Of a stretch of DNA of 48,883 bases, positions 27,898 to 37,229 are shown in pieces. The notes under the pieces are model-generated. The model worked only from the letters and a program-made list of their open reading frames with translations. It made no database searches and was not told the origin of the DNA. The stretch comes from an uncultured Clostridia bacterium (GTDB lineage Bacteria; Bacillota; Clostridia; TANB77; CAG-508). The stretch is taken from positions 1-48,883 of the forward strand of contig CAQIBN010000001.1 in NCBI GenBank assembly GCA_948805675.1. The letters run 5' to 3'. A program made the position numbers and the translations under genes. The number at the start of each line of letters is the position of its first letter. The first letter of the stretch is position 1.

Positions 27898-28836
27898 ATG
27901 AATCCTAATATGTCAGATTTACGTATAGGAATTGTTTTTTCAGGAGGATTTGCAAAAGGTGCATATGAAATTGGATTTTGCAAAGCTATTTTAGAATATA
28001 TAGAAATGAATAATATAAAAGCAGTAAGCGGAGCATCTATTGGAGCAATAAATGCATATGGTTTTATAAATAATAAATTCGACTATTTGTTTGAAGTGTG
28101 GAGAAATTTAAGTTTTAAATCAGCAAAGGAATTTTTAGTAAAATCGGATAAAAGGAAAGTTATATATAATTATATAGAAGATATGCAAGCAGAAGTAAAA
28201 AATGAGAATAATATACCTTGTTATATAAATTATATAAAAATACCTAATATTTCATTATGTTATAAGAATGTAAATAAAGAACATAATAAAATTCAAAATG
28301 ATTTCTTAAAAGCAAGTATTTCTGTTCCAGGATTATATAATCCAATTCAAATAAAAGAAGATTACTATGTAGATGGAGCTTTCCTAGATAATACACCAAT
28401 ATCTCCATTAGAAAATGAGGCTTTAGATTTAATATTTGTTTTACGATTTGATCATGCAAGTGAACAGTATAAAGAATTAAACACAGATGCAACCATAATT
28501 GAAATTGTATTTGAAGATGATAAAAAATTAAAAGATTATTTTTATTTCAATAGTAGTTTAACAAATAGATTAATCCAGCAAGGATATAGAAAATCAAAGG
28601 AAATTTTAGATATTGTTTTTAAATATGGAGAGGATATTCAATATATAAAATCAATCGCTAAAATTTATAATCAAGAATCTAGGAAAAATATTATACCTAA
28701 AAATGGAGAAGAGATTGTTAATAAAATGAATAAGCTAAGGAAAATATTTAAAAATGTATATTTGGATGATATAAATAAAAATGATAGTAATTTGTATATG
28801 AAAAAAAGTAAAGAAATAAGTGAGATTGTAATGTAA
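27898..28836 (+). CDS. Patatin-like phospholipase, first copy
   Basis: A 312-residue patatin-fold hydrolase. The oxyanion motif F-S-G-G-F-A-K-G-A-Y, the nucleophile Ser in G-A-S-I-G and the dyad Asp in V-D-G-A-F-L-D-N-T-P are all present. AAAAGGAGG is near the start. No signal peptide is seen, so it is probably cytosolic. It shares only the core motifs with the second patatin gene 360 bases downstream, so it is not a recent duplicate. Confidence 0.88.
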   Translation: MNPNMSDLRIGIVFSGGFAKGAYEIGFCKAILEYIEMNNIKAVSGASIGAINAYGFINNKFDYLFEVWRNLSFKSAKEFLVKSDKRKVIYNYIEDMQAEVKNENNIPCYINYIKIPNISLCYKNVNKEHNKIQNDFLKASISVPGLYNPIQIKEDYYVDGAFLDNTPISPLENEALDLIFVLRFDHASEQYKELNTDATIIEIVFEDDKKLKDYFYFNSSLTNRLIQQGYRKSKEILDIVFKYGEDIQYIKSIAKIYNQESRKNIIPKNGEEIVNKMNKLRKIFKNVYLDDINKNDSNLYMKKSKEISEIVM

Positions 28837-28868
28837 ATTAATAAATGTTAATAATAAAATTATAATAG

Positions 28869-28903
28869 AAGCGGGTAGTTTAATGAATAAGCTACTCGTT
28901 TTC
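28869..28903 (+). terminator. Terminator after the first patatin gene
   Basis: AGCGGGTAG with CTACTCGTT (one G-U pair) and a short T run, GC-richer than the spacer. Confidence 0.65.
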
Positions 28904-28950
28904 TATATTCTAATATTGAATTATCAATCAATTATTAGAATATAGAAAAC
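28898..28950. repeat. Perfect 18-bp inverted repeat
   Basis: Arms 28898-28915 (GTTTTCTATATTCTAATA) and 28933-28950 are exact reverse complements with a 17-base loop. It overlaps the terminator stem. Confidence 0.75.
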
Positions 28951-29006
28951 TTGTAAAGATTTTAAATCAAGATTGATAAAAACATTATATAAAATAATAT
29001 GAGATT

Positions 29007-29048
29007 TGTCATTAAAAATATAATAATATTATTATATTTTTAATGACA
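29007..29048. repeat. 42-bp perfect palindrome
   Basis: Two 21-base halves, TGTCATTAAAAATATAATAAT and its exact reverse complement, abut with no loop; the outer bases TGTCATTA/TAATGACA are followed by another AATGACA. The region 28837-29194 has no gene; besides this palindrome and the two inverted structures just before it I see only AT-rich sequence. Confidence 0.85.
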
Positions 29049-29194
29049 GGAAATGACAAAAAGCTTCAATATACTACATAATTCTCAATGATTTAGATAA
29101 GAATTAGAATAAGTGTTATTAATTATATATATATATGTTTAAATAGTTAGAAAAAGTTAATAATATAATTAATAATAAAATAGGGGTGAGTAAA

Positions 29195-30049
29195 GTGAAA
29201 TTAGGAATTGCTTTATCAGGAGGAGGAATAAGAGGTATAGCACATGCTGGAGTATTAAAGGCACTAGAAGAAAATAATATCAAGCCAGATATTATAGGTG
29301 GTACAAGTTGTGGTGCTATTGTGGCATCATTATATGCTATGGGATATTCACCTGGCCATATATATATATTATTTAAAAGATATAGTAAAGAAATTGCAAG
29401 AATGAATACAAATCCAATTATATCTGGATTAAAAAATTTTATGGTAAACAGAAAAATCTCATTAACAGGATTACGAAGTGGTAAAAATGTTGAGAGATTA
29501 TATAATGAATATGCAAAAAGAAAAGGTATAGATTTAATTAAAGAAATAGAAATGCCAATAGTAATTCCAACAGTTGATATAGCAGATTCAAAAGAATATG
29601 TATTTACTAATTATATACCAGAAAAAGCAAAAGATAAGATGCAATATATAACTGATGTTTCTATTGGTAAAGCAGTTAGGGCAAGTAGTAGTTTTCCAGC
29701 ATTTTTTAGTCCATGTAAAATACAAAAGCATGCATTTATGGATGGAGGAGCATTAGATAACATTCCTGTAAATGAAGTAAAAAAACAAGGTGCAGATAAG
29801 GTTATTGCAGTTAAATTTAATGCAGATGAAATTAACGAAGATAGTAATATTATGGATATTGTAATGAAAACAATAGATATAATGGGAAGCAAAATATCAG
29901 AGGAAAGTTTAGAAATGAGTGATTATGTTTTAAATGTTTATACAGATAAAACTGGATTATTAGATATTGGAAAATTAGATAGCTGTTATAAATATGGATA
30001 TGATTGTGTAATGCAGAATATAGATGAAATAAAGAAATCTCTGATATAA
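29195..30049 (+). CDS. Patatin-like phospholipase, second copy (RssA/NTE type)
   Basis: A 284-residue hydrolase with L-S-G-G-G-I-R-G-I-A-H-A-G-V, nucleophile Ser in G-G-T-S-C-G-A and Asp in M-D-G-G-A-L-D-N-I-P, the arrangement of bacterial RssA/neuropathy-target-esterase-like proteins. GTG 29195 fits AGGGGTGA; GTG 29186 overlaps that site. Lipid hydrolysis is inferred from the motifs; no partner gene is visible. Confidence 0.88.
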   Translation: MKLGIALSGGGIRGIAHAGVLKALEENNIKPDIIGGTSCGAIVASLYAMGYSPGHIYILFKRYSKEIARMNTNPIISGLKNFMVNRKISLTGLRSGKNVERLYNEYAKRKGIDLIKEIEMPIVIPTVDIADSKEYVFTNYIPEKAKDKMQYITDVSIGKAVRASSSFPAFFSPCKIQKHAFMDGGALDNIPVNEVKKQGADKVIAVKFNADEINEDSNIMDIVMKTIDIMGSKISEESLEMSDYVLNVYTDKTGLLDIGKLDSCYKYGYDCVMQNIDEIKKSLI

Positions 30050-30085
30050 TAATGAAAGATAAGTATAATAAATATAAAAAGAAAT

Positions 30086-30144
30086 AAAAAGGCGTTTATA
30101 TATTAAGTGAAGAAGTTTACTTAAATTGTATAACGTCTTTTGTT
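30086..30144 (+). terminator. Terminator after the second patatin gene
   Basis: AAAAGGCGTT with AACGTCTTTT and further AT pairs between them, followed by T residues. Confidence 0.6.
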
Positions 30145-30276
30145 TTATATAATAGTATTTATTTAATTTATTAAAACGTATTTTTGTAACATATGTATAA
30201 AATTTTATAAAAAAATTTATAAAAAATGTAATAAAATAAAAAATAATATCTCATATATAGTAAGGAGGGCAATAAA

Positions 30277-30771
30277 ATGCATAATATTGAAGAAATATAT
30301 AATGAAAATGCAAATATAGTATATAAGTACATATTTTGCCTTAGTCAGAATGAAGAGCTCTCTGAAGAAATAACACAAGAAACTTTTGTTATTGCAATAA
30401 AAGAATTAAGTAAATTTAGAGGAGAATGTAAAGTATCTGTTTGGCTATGTCAAATTGCAAAACATCTTTTGTATAAAGAGCTAAAGAAAAATAATTTAAA
30501 AAAACAAATTTCACTAGATGATGTAAAAGAAAGTATTATATCAAATGAATTAGAAGAACAATATTTTTTAAAAGAAGACAAGCTGCAATTATACAAAAGT
30601 ATGCAAAAATTGGATAACAAAACAAAAGAAGTAATGTATTTACGTTTAATGGGAAATTTAAATTTTAGTGAGATTGCTGAAATTTTAAATAAGACACCTA
30701 ATTGGGCTAGAGTTATTTTTTTTAGAGGAAAGCAAAAAATAAAGGAGGAAAGAGAAAATGGAGAAAAATGA
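30277..30771 (+). CDS. RNA polymerase sigma factor, ECF type
   Basis: A 164-residue sigma-70 family protein. Region 2 spans about 5-70 (E-I-T-Q-E-T-F-V-I-A-I), and region 4 has the helix-turn-helix N-F-S-E-I-A-E-I-L-N-K-T-P-N-W-A-R. AAGGAGGG precedes ATG. It overlaps the next gene by 14 bases, a normal sigma/anti-sigma pairing. Target promoters are not visible. Confidence 0.9.
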   Translation: MHNIEEIYNENANIVYKYIFCLSQNEELSEEITQETFVIAIKELSKFRGECKVSVWLCQIAKHLLYKELKKNNLKKQISLDDVKESIISNELEEQYFLKEDKLQLYKSMQKLDNKTKEVMYLRLMGNLNFSEIAEILNKTPNWARVIFFRGKQKIKEERENGEK

Positions 30772-31705
30772 TGAATGTGAAATTGTACAAGATTTATTGA
30801 TTGGAAATTTAGATGAAATATTAAGTAAAAGTTCCAAAAAATTAGTGGATAAACATTTATTAGAATGTAATGAATGTAGAGAAAGGTTAGAGAACTTACA
30901 AAAGAATATAAAAGAAAGTGAACAAACAAAAATAAAAAAAGAGATTGATTATTTAAAGAAATATAGGAGAAAATCAAAAATAAAATCATTAATAACATCT
31001 ATATTAATTGTATTTATAATATTTTTTGGAATGTATTTATATAAATTTTTAAAGTTAAATAATTTAGTTTGTAAATATGCTAATACATTAAAATGCGAGA
31101 ACTTTTATAAAGAACAAATAAGTTATGATGAAATACATAATACATTATTTATAGAGAAAATTTGGTATAAAGATGGGAAATATAAACAAGAGATTTATCA
31201 GAAACAAGATGACAAACATGAACAATTATTGTTAGAAGTTATATATGCAGAGATAGGAAGTAGGCAGGAAGTAAAGATATATGAAAAAGATAAAAATGTA
31301 GTAAAAGTAAACAATCCATTTACAAAACAAAAAAAGCATATACTTTCTGTACCTAATCCAATTGGTTCAGGATATGAAAGTTATCTTTTTAGATTAGGAG
31401 CACCTTTTCATGCAAAAATAAGAAAGGATACTTATTTAGTAGGCAGAGAGTATTATGTAATAAATTTAAATAAATCAGAGTTATGGATTGATAAGGAAAC
31501 TGGTTTGCCTATAAAAGATGAAGGTTATAGTGCTAATATAGAACATTATGAAGGAACAGATATAGTAAAAAAAGTTCATAATAGAGTAACAAATTATAGA
31601 TATCAATTTAATGTAGTAAAGGATGAAGATGTTGAAATTCCAGATTTAACTGATTATACAGTAATAGAGGATAATTCTTTAGAGGGATTAATGAATAATG
31701 AATAA
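30758..31705 (+). CDS. Anti-sigma factor with zinc-finger-like N-terminus
   Basis: A 315-residue membrane protein. The N-terminus has the anti-sigma zinc motif (C-E-I-V-Q early, then H-L-L-E-C-N-E-C), one transmembrane helix lies at about residues 75-92, and about 220 residues lie outside as a sensor of no family I recognise. AAGGAGG lies within the sigma gene, so translation is coupled. It should hold the sigma factor at the membrane until an envelope signal releases it. Confidence 0.85.
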   Translation: MEKNDECEIVQDLLIGNLDEILSKSSKKLVDKHLLECNECRERLENLQKNIKESEQTKIKKEIDYLKKYRRKSKIKSLITSILIVFIIFFGMYLYKFLKLNNLVCKYANTLKCENFYKEQISYDEIHNTLFIEKIWYKDGKYKQEIYQKQDDKHEQLLLEVIYAEIGSRQEVKIYEKDKNVVKVNNPFTKQKKHILSVPNPIGSGYESYLFRLGAPFHAKIRKDTYLVGREYYVINLNKSELWIDKETGLPIKDEGYSANIEHYEGTDIVKKVHNRVTNYRYQFNVVKDEDVEIPDLTDYTVIEDNSLEGLMNNE

Positions 31706-31776
31706 ATATTTAATTTGTTATAATTAGTAAAGTTTTATTATAGATTTTATAGAATAGCAGGATAGAAAAATAGTAC

Positions 31777-31808
31777 AAGAACTAGTATGTTAAGCACTAG
31801 TTCTTGTA
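31777..31808. terminator. Bidirectional terminator between anti-sigma gene and the minus-strand gene
   Basis: ACAAGAACTAG with CTAGTTCTTGT forms a perfect 11-bp stem between convergent genes. Confidence 0.75.
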
Positions 31809-31848
31809 ACAGTTATAGACTCAAAGAGCCTATATAAGAGAAATATAT

Positions 31849-32256
31849 TTAATTATTTCCCTTTTTAAGTTCATATAATTCATCAAGTAATAGTTCTATT
31901 AAATCTGAATAATAAGTGGATGCATCGACCCAGCCTTCTTGATATAAAAGTTTCCAATTAACACCATTAATCAGACCTTTAACATCACCAACATTACCAA
32001 TAACAGTACCAGTAACATTACCAGTAACATTACCACGAACATCACCAAAGATACTAGATGTATCACCTCCAACATATCCATTAGTATGAACAGAGGTGTA
32101 GCCATTAAAAAATTTATGAACTTTAGGGTTATCTTGGTCAAGGCCTGGGAGGAAGCATCTACAATATGCAAGTAGATTTAATTTTTCTAATTTTTTTAAT
32201 AATTTTTCTAATTTTTTTAATAATTTTTTTACCTCTTTGTCATTATTCCGCGCCAT
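31849..32256 (-). CDS. Unrecognised 135-residue repeat protein with in-frame CGG at codon 3
   Basis: No family recognised. After M-A-R-N-N-D comes a heptad segment with two copies of L-L-K-K-L-E-K (DNA repeat of about 21 bases near 32171-32230), likely a coiled coil. A Gly/Val/Asn/Thr stretch follows with G-N-V or G-D-V every few residues, resembling a short beta-helix. AAAAGGAG precedes ATG. CGG at 32248-32250 is codon 3; a +1 shift would give GGA ATA ATG ACA AAG AGG TAA and no product. Codons and GC differ from host genes. Confidence 0.5.
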   Translation of the reverse strand: MARNNDKEVKKLLKKLEKLLKKLEKLNLLAYCRCFLPGLDQDNPKVHKFFNGYTSVHTNGYVGGDTSSIFGDVRGNVTGNVTGTVIGNVGDVKGLINGVNWKLLYQEGWVDASTYYSDLIELLLDELYELKKGNN

Positions 32257-32601
32257 AGTAACTACTCCTTTTCAAATTAATGAAACTTTCATAAAAAACT
32301 ATAAAAGTTTCATACATTATAACCAAATTGGAATGTCATGTCAAGAAGTTTGACAAATTCTCCAAGTTTACCTCAAATCATTTACTCACTCATTTTAGGC
32401 TATTTTTTCGTTTTTTTTATGATTAAATACTTTGGATAAACACATTCTTTCATATGATTTTTTTGTTCAACTATATCATATACAATAAGTTTTTTTTATT
32501 ATTTTTTATTCGAGTTTTATAATGGGTGTTTTTATTTATTTTTTACCTATTTTATAATTTAAGGGGAAAATTAGTAATAAACATTAAAATTTTGATTACT
32601 A
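32257..32601. other. Gene-free spacer
   Basis: Contains the minus-strand promoter zone of the preceding gene (a TTCATA/TATGAA inverted element at about 32283-32315 and GTCAA near 32338 as a possible -35) and T-rich tracts; no ORF that I can support. Confidence 0.4.
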
Positions 32602-32716
32602 GTTACTATAATACAATAATGCATTATTTTCAGAATAAATCGTTTCTACATTTTACTTCAAAGACTATTTATAATTAATTTTACAGTAAAACATTTTATT
32701 AAAAGTGACTAGTAAC
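32602..32716 (+). repeat. Dispersed ~120-bp repeat, copy C
   Basis: Begins GTTACTAT, carries AATAATGCATTATTTTCAG, an ATTAATTTTACAGTAAAA block, then TTTTATTAAAA and ends GACTAGTAAC, so the ends form a short inverted repeat. Shares these blocks with copies at 7264 and 22393. Confidence 0.7.
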
Positions 32717-32803
32717 TATTTCTTATACAAAATATTAAACTATTGTACTTTACATTCAAATATGCTAGAATAAACTATATTTGTAAATTTTAAGGGGACA
32801 ATC

Positions 32804-34223
32804 ATGGAAAACAAGAAGAAAAATAGAATAACTGCAACACAAAATTTAGTATTGGGTGTTCTAATAGTTATTTTAATAGGAGCTATATTATTAAAATTAC
32901 CAATTAGTAATCAAGATGGAAAAAGTATAAAACTTATAGATAGTTTATTTGTATCAACTTCATGTGTGTGTGTAACAGGGTTAACTCCTATTGTACCAAG
33001 TGAGCAATTTTCCAGTTTTGGTCAAATAATAATTATGGTATTAATTGAAATTGGTGGATTAGGATTTATGAGTTTTATAGCTTTAATATTAATGCTTATG
33101 GGAAAAAAGATAAATTTATCAGATAGAATGGTAATAAAAGAGTCATTAAATCAAAATAATTTAAGTGGATTAATAAAATTAATAAAAAGAATTTTTATAT
33201 ATACTATAACTTTTCAAACAGTTGGAACACTATTATTATCTATAAGGTTTATTCCAAGATATGGTGTTGGCAAAGGAATATTTTACTCTATCTTTCATTC
33301 TATATCTGCATTTTGCAATGCTGGTTTCGATATTTTAGGAAATAATAGTTTTGTAGAATATCAATATGATATTTTAATTAATATAACAATTATGTCACTG
33401 ATTATAATAGGAGGACTTCGGATTTACTGTATGGGACGATTTACTTATTGGAGTAAAAAATATATTAAAAAACAAACTTAAAATAAATAGAATATGGAAA
33501 GAATTTAATATACATACAAAGATAGTATTAATAACTACTATTTTATTACTAATTATTGGTACAATGCTAACTTTTATTTTTGAAAAAGATAATTTGCATA
33601 TTATGAAAGATGATACTTTAGGACAGAAAATATTAAAATCTAGTTTTTATTCTACATCACTTAGAACAGCAGGTATAACAACAACAGATGCAAGTAGTCT
33701 TACTACTGCTACAAAGTTCATTTCTATGGTATTTATGTTTATAGGAGGATCTTCTGCAAGTACAGCTGGCGGAATAAAAAATATCACTTTTGCAATTATT
33801 ATAATTATGGTAATTAGCTTTATAAAAGGTGAGGATAGTACTATTATTTTTAAAAGGCAGATACCATTTAAAGTAATAAAAAGAGCGATAGCAGTTGTGA
33901 CTATTAGTATATGTATTGTTGGTATGGCAATAATATCATTAACAATTACAGAACAATTATATTTAGAACAAAATTATAATATTATATCAGAAAATATTGA
34001 TTTTTTAGATATTGTATATGAAGTGTTTTCTGCATTTGGAACAGTGGGAATTACATTAGGAGTTACACCTAAGCTTAGTATAGCCAGTAAAATAATTGTT
34101 ATGATATTAATGTTTATAGGAAGACTTGGATCAATAACTTTATCATATGCTTTATTTTCTAAGTTTAATAAAAACAAAAAAAGTTTGATAAAGTATCCAG
34201 AATGTGATTTGATTGTAGGGTAA
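32804..34223 (+). CDS. Potassium uptake channel subunit TrkH/KtrB (+1 shift at CGG 33419)
   Basis: A 472-residue integral membrane protein of the Trk/Ktr superfamily. Selectivity-filter-like loops are S-V-C-V-T-G-L-T type (C-V-C-V-T-G-L), F-C-N-A-G-F-D, S-L-R-T-A-G and F-G-T-V-G. In-frame CGG at 33419-33421 disrupts the conserved G-G-L-G-F-T-V-W-D-D; skipping the C restores it and joins two halves. The partner regulator trkA follows 77 bases later. Start ATG 32804 has GGGG upstream. Ktr versus Trk cannot be decided here. Confidence 0.93.
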
Positions 34224-34300
34224 TAAATACATTTAAAGAATTATGATATGCTTTTTTAGATGGTATATATTATTTGAGTGTGAGATAATAGAAAGGATAA

Positions 34301-34948
34301 ATGATGAAAAGATTAAATATATTAGTATTAGGTTTAAAGACTTTTGGAAGAAGTATTGTAAAGCAATTATATGAATATAATTGTGAAGTTTTAGCAATAG
34401 ACAAAGATATGGATAGAGTAGAAGAAGTAGCAGAATATGCAACAGAAGCTGTTCAGGTAGATATAAGGGATACACAAGAATTAAAAAAGTTATCTCTTAA
34501 CAATTTTGATGTAGCTGTAGTTACTGTTGATGATTTGGGTATTAGTATTATGGCAACAATGATTTTTGAAGAAGCGGGGATTTCGAAAATTATTGTAAAA
34601 TCTACAAGTGATATTCATAAAAAGATATTAGAAAAGATGGGAGTTAAATTTATTGTCTCTCCAGATAAGGAAATGGGAATAAAACTTGCAAAAGGTATTA
34701 TGGATATTAATATTATTGATTCTATTAATGCTTCTGAAGACTATGATATAGTTGAAATTAATGTTAAAAGTAAATGGATAGGAAAGACTTTGGAGAAACT
34801 AAATTTTAGAAATAAATATGGAATGAATGTAATTGGTGTTAAAAAGCTTGGTGCTAAAATGGAAATTTCTCCAGAAAAAGAATATGAAATAGAAGAGGGA
34901 GATAGGCTAATTGCTATAGAAAATAAAAATGTGAATGGGAAGGTATAA
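34301..34948 (+). CDS. TrkA/KtrA potassium channel regulatory protein
   Basis: A 215-residue cytosolic protein with an N-terminal RCK domain (Rossmann G-L-K-T-F-G-R-S then D-K-D acid at the second strand end) and a C-terminal RCK_C domain ending I-E-E-G-D-R-L-I-A-I. It gates the TrkH/KtrB subunit upstream in response to nucleotide. A second ATG at 34304 is equally good; GAAAGG precedes both. Confidence 0.9.
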   Translation: MMKRLNILVLGLKTFGRSIVKQLYEYNCEVLAIDKDMDRVEEVAEYATEAVQVDIRDTQELKKLSLNNFDVAVVTVDDLGISIMATMIFEEAGISKIIVKSTSDIHKKILEKMGVKFIVSPDKEMGIKLAKGIMDINIIDSINASEDYDIVEINVKSKWIGKTLEKLNFRNKYGMNVIGVKKLGAKMEISPEKEYEIEEGDRLIAIENKNVNGKV

Positions 34949-35233
34949 TAGAAGTAGAGAATAAGTGATAAAGTTACTACAATGAAAAGTGAAAATAGTT
35001 TTCGGTGTAGTAACTTTATTAAACAATCTCCTATTTGGTAGGTATTCTCTACATTTTGGACATTTCCAAAATATTCTTTCGATAATTGTCAATAATATCA
35101 ACAATATTATTGGTATTAGACATATTCTTATATTATCTACAAAATTCAAAACTATAATAATTAAAATTAATAATACTATTATTAATAAATCTAAAATATA
35201 TTTTATTGTACTTTTTTCATTATTTTCACTCAC
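34907..35233 (-). CDS. Possible small membrane protein with Cys pair
   Basis: A minus-strand ORF starting GTG with two hydrophobic helices (residues about 12-52) followed by W-K-C-P-K-C-R-E-Y-L-P-N-R, resembling small Clostridial membrane proteins that end in a zinc ribbon. The expected second Cys pair is absent and the reading runs through a strong hairpin and into trkA, so it may be a decayed gene or chance. The ribosome binding site is weak. Confidence 0.35.
   Translation of the reverse strand: MSENNEKSTIKYILDLLIIVLLILIIIVLNFVDNIRICLIPIILLILLTIIERIFWKCPKCREYLPNRRLFNKVTTPKTIFTFHCSNFITYSLLLLYLPIHIFIFYSN
34970..35018. terminator. Hairpin after trkA
   Basis: AAAGTTACTACA with TGTAGTAACTTT, a perfect 12-bp stem with a 25-base loop; likely the trkA terminator. 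The GTTACT arm resembles the ends of the dispersed repeats. Confidence 0.55.
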
Positions 35234-35431
35234 TTTCTAAGTAAATTATGTCAAACTCATAAATTATTAACAAATGCTTTTTTATTTACTTAATACATAG
35301 TTATCGACATAACTTAAAGTTTTATATTGAATAAAAGAAAAAAAAATGGTATAGTAAAAAGGTATTATATAAAAAATCATTAAAGAGTCAGTATATAAAA
35401 AAATATATAAATAAAAATTGGAGGAATAGAA

Positions 35432-36326
35432 GTGAGAAAAATAACTATATCAATGCTAATAATATGCTTTATAATAGCTCTATTATTAACATTAACAGGT
35501 TGTACAAAAGAAAACGATAATAATGAAAATTATAAAATTGTAACATCTTTTTATCCTGTATATATAATGACTTATAATATTACAGATGGAGCAAATATGA
35601 TTGAACTTACTAATATGGCAGATACAAATACACGGATGTATTCATAATTATACACTAAAAACTGATGATTTAAAAAAAGTAGAAAAAGCGGATATATTTA
35701 TTCAAAATGGATTAGAAATAGAGAACTTTATGGATAAAATAGTAAGTTCATTTTCAAAATTAAAAGTAATAAACTCAAATGAGGAATTAGAGAATAGTAT
35801 TAAAGACGATAATGAAATTAATGGACATACATGGACAAGCATAGATAATAATATAAAACAAGTAGAAAATATAAAAAACAAATTAAAAGAAGCAAATCCA
35901 GAAAATTCAGATATGTATGAAAAAAATGCGAATGATTATATACAAAAGCTAGATAATTTAAAACACAAATACCAAACAGAATTAGCAGATTTAAATGGCA
36001 AAAAAGTGGTTTCTTTGAATGAGTCTTTTGCATATTTACAAAGAGATTTAGGGCTAGATTCAATAGAAGTTCATACAGACCATGAAGAAAGTACTATGTC
36101 TGCTGAAATGTTAGCTCGTATTATAGAAGATATGAAAAAAGAAAATATACAAATAATCATTATTGATAAAAATGATAATGAAAAAAATGCACAAAACTTA
36201 GCAAATGAAACAGGTGCTAAAATATATAAATTAGATTCTTGTTTAAGTGGAAATATGGATAAAGATGCATATTTAATTGCAATGACTGAAAACTTAAATG
36301 TTTTAAAACAAATGATAGAGAAATAA
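35432..36326 (+). CDS. znuA: Zinc/manganese ABC transporter substrate-binding lipoprotein ZnuA (+1 shift at CGG 35633)
   Basis: A 297-residue solute-binding protein. The signal peptide ends in the lipobox L-T-G-C (Cys about residue 24). The metal loop G-C-I-H-N-Y carries a His ligand, I-N-G-H-T-W another, and V-H-T-D-H-E-E is the distal set. In-frame CGG at 35633-35635 falls immediately before G-C-I-H; skipping the C restores T-N-T-G-C-I-H-N-Y. The triplet reading stops after 71 codons. GGAGG precedes the start. znuC follows, znuB is 5.5 kb downstream. Confidence 0.93.
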
Positions 36327-36366
36327 ATGGAAGGAGCTATGATATATAAATATCATACAAAAAGAT

Positions 36367-37110
36367 ATGGGAAAAGAAAATGCATGTGGCCTTCATTGTA
36401 CAAAAATAAATAATATTAATGTAACAATAGGAAAACAAGAGATTTTAAAAAATATAAACATTCATATTCATTGTGGAGAATTAACAGTTATAATTGGAAA
36501 AAATGGAGCTGGTAAAAGTACGTTATTAAAGGCAATATTAGGAGAAATACCTCATACAGGTGACATTACTTTTTTAGATATGAAAGAAAATAAAAAAAAG
36601 AAAATAAAGATAGGATATGTTCCACAAAGTATAAATGTAGAAAGACATATGCCAACAACTGTATATGATATGTTTGCTTCATATATTTGTAGTACTCCTG
36701 TATGTTTTAGAAAAAATAAAAAAGTCTATTATGAGATAAAAAAGCATCTAAGTTTATTTGGCGCAGAAAGACTAATAGATAAAGGAATTGGAGATTTGTC
36801 TGGAGGAGAGCTGCAAAGAGTTTTACTTGCAATTAGCACAAAACCAATACCAAATCTATTAATTTTAGATGAGCCAGTATCTGGAATAGATATGAATGGG
36901 ATTAAAGATTTTTATGAGATTGTAAGTAATTTAAAAAAAGAATATGATATGTCTATAATCCTGGTTTCTCATGATTTAGAATTAGTAAAGAAATATGCAG
37001 ATAAAGTAATATTGCTTGATAAAGAAATTTTAAAACAGGGGACACCAGAGATGGTGTTTAGTAGTGCTGAATTTAAAGCGAGATTTGAGAATGTTTTGAC
37101 TGTAGATTAA
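36367..37110 (+). CDS. znuC: Zinc/manganese ABC transporter ATPase ZnuC
   Basis: A 247-residue ATPase with Walker A G-K-N-G-A-G-K-S-T, Q-loop P-Q-S, signature L-S-G-G-E-L-Q-R, Walker B L-L-I-L-D-E-P and H-loop S-H-D. ATG 36367 is the first in frame but lacks a strong ribosome binding site; GGAAGGAG lies 35 bases upstream next to another ATG in a different frame, so the true start is unclear. No CGG present. Confidence 0.92.
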   Translation: MGKENACGLHCTKINNINVTIGKQEILKNINIHIHCGELTVIIGKNGAGKSTLLKAILGEIPHTGDITFLDMKENKKKKIKIGYVPQSINVERHMPTTVYDMFASYICSTPVCFRKNKKVYYEIKKHLSLFGAERLIDKGIGDLSGGELQRVLLAISTKPIPNLLILDEPVSGIDMNGIKDFYEIVSNLKKEYDMSIILVSHDLELVKKYADKVILLDKEILKQGTPEMVFSSAEFKARFENVLTVD

Positions 37111-37229
37111 TACCTTAACATTTTATGAATAGTCCAAGATTATTTATTTGAATAATAACATATTGCTTACATAGCTGTACAGAAGCAAATATGTTGTGTT
37201 TTCAATCTTTTTTAGTCAGTTTAATTTGG

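Noticed and set aside
30450..30998. Long minus-strand ORF across the sigma/anti-sigma genes
   Set aside because: Low-complexity Phe/Leu/Ser composition expected of an antisense shadow in AT-rich DNA, opposite two well-supported genes.
32171..32235. CRISPR-like direct repeats
   Set aside because: Only two ~21-base units without spacers, fully explained by a heptad-repeat coding sequence. No cas genes in the window.
34989..35240. Plus-strand ORF behind trkA as a membrane protein
   Set aside because: It has no ribosome binding site, begins in a hairpin arm and is antisense to a slightly more plausible minus-strand reading.
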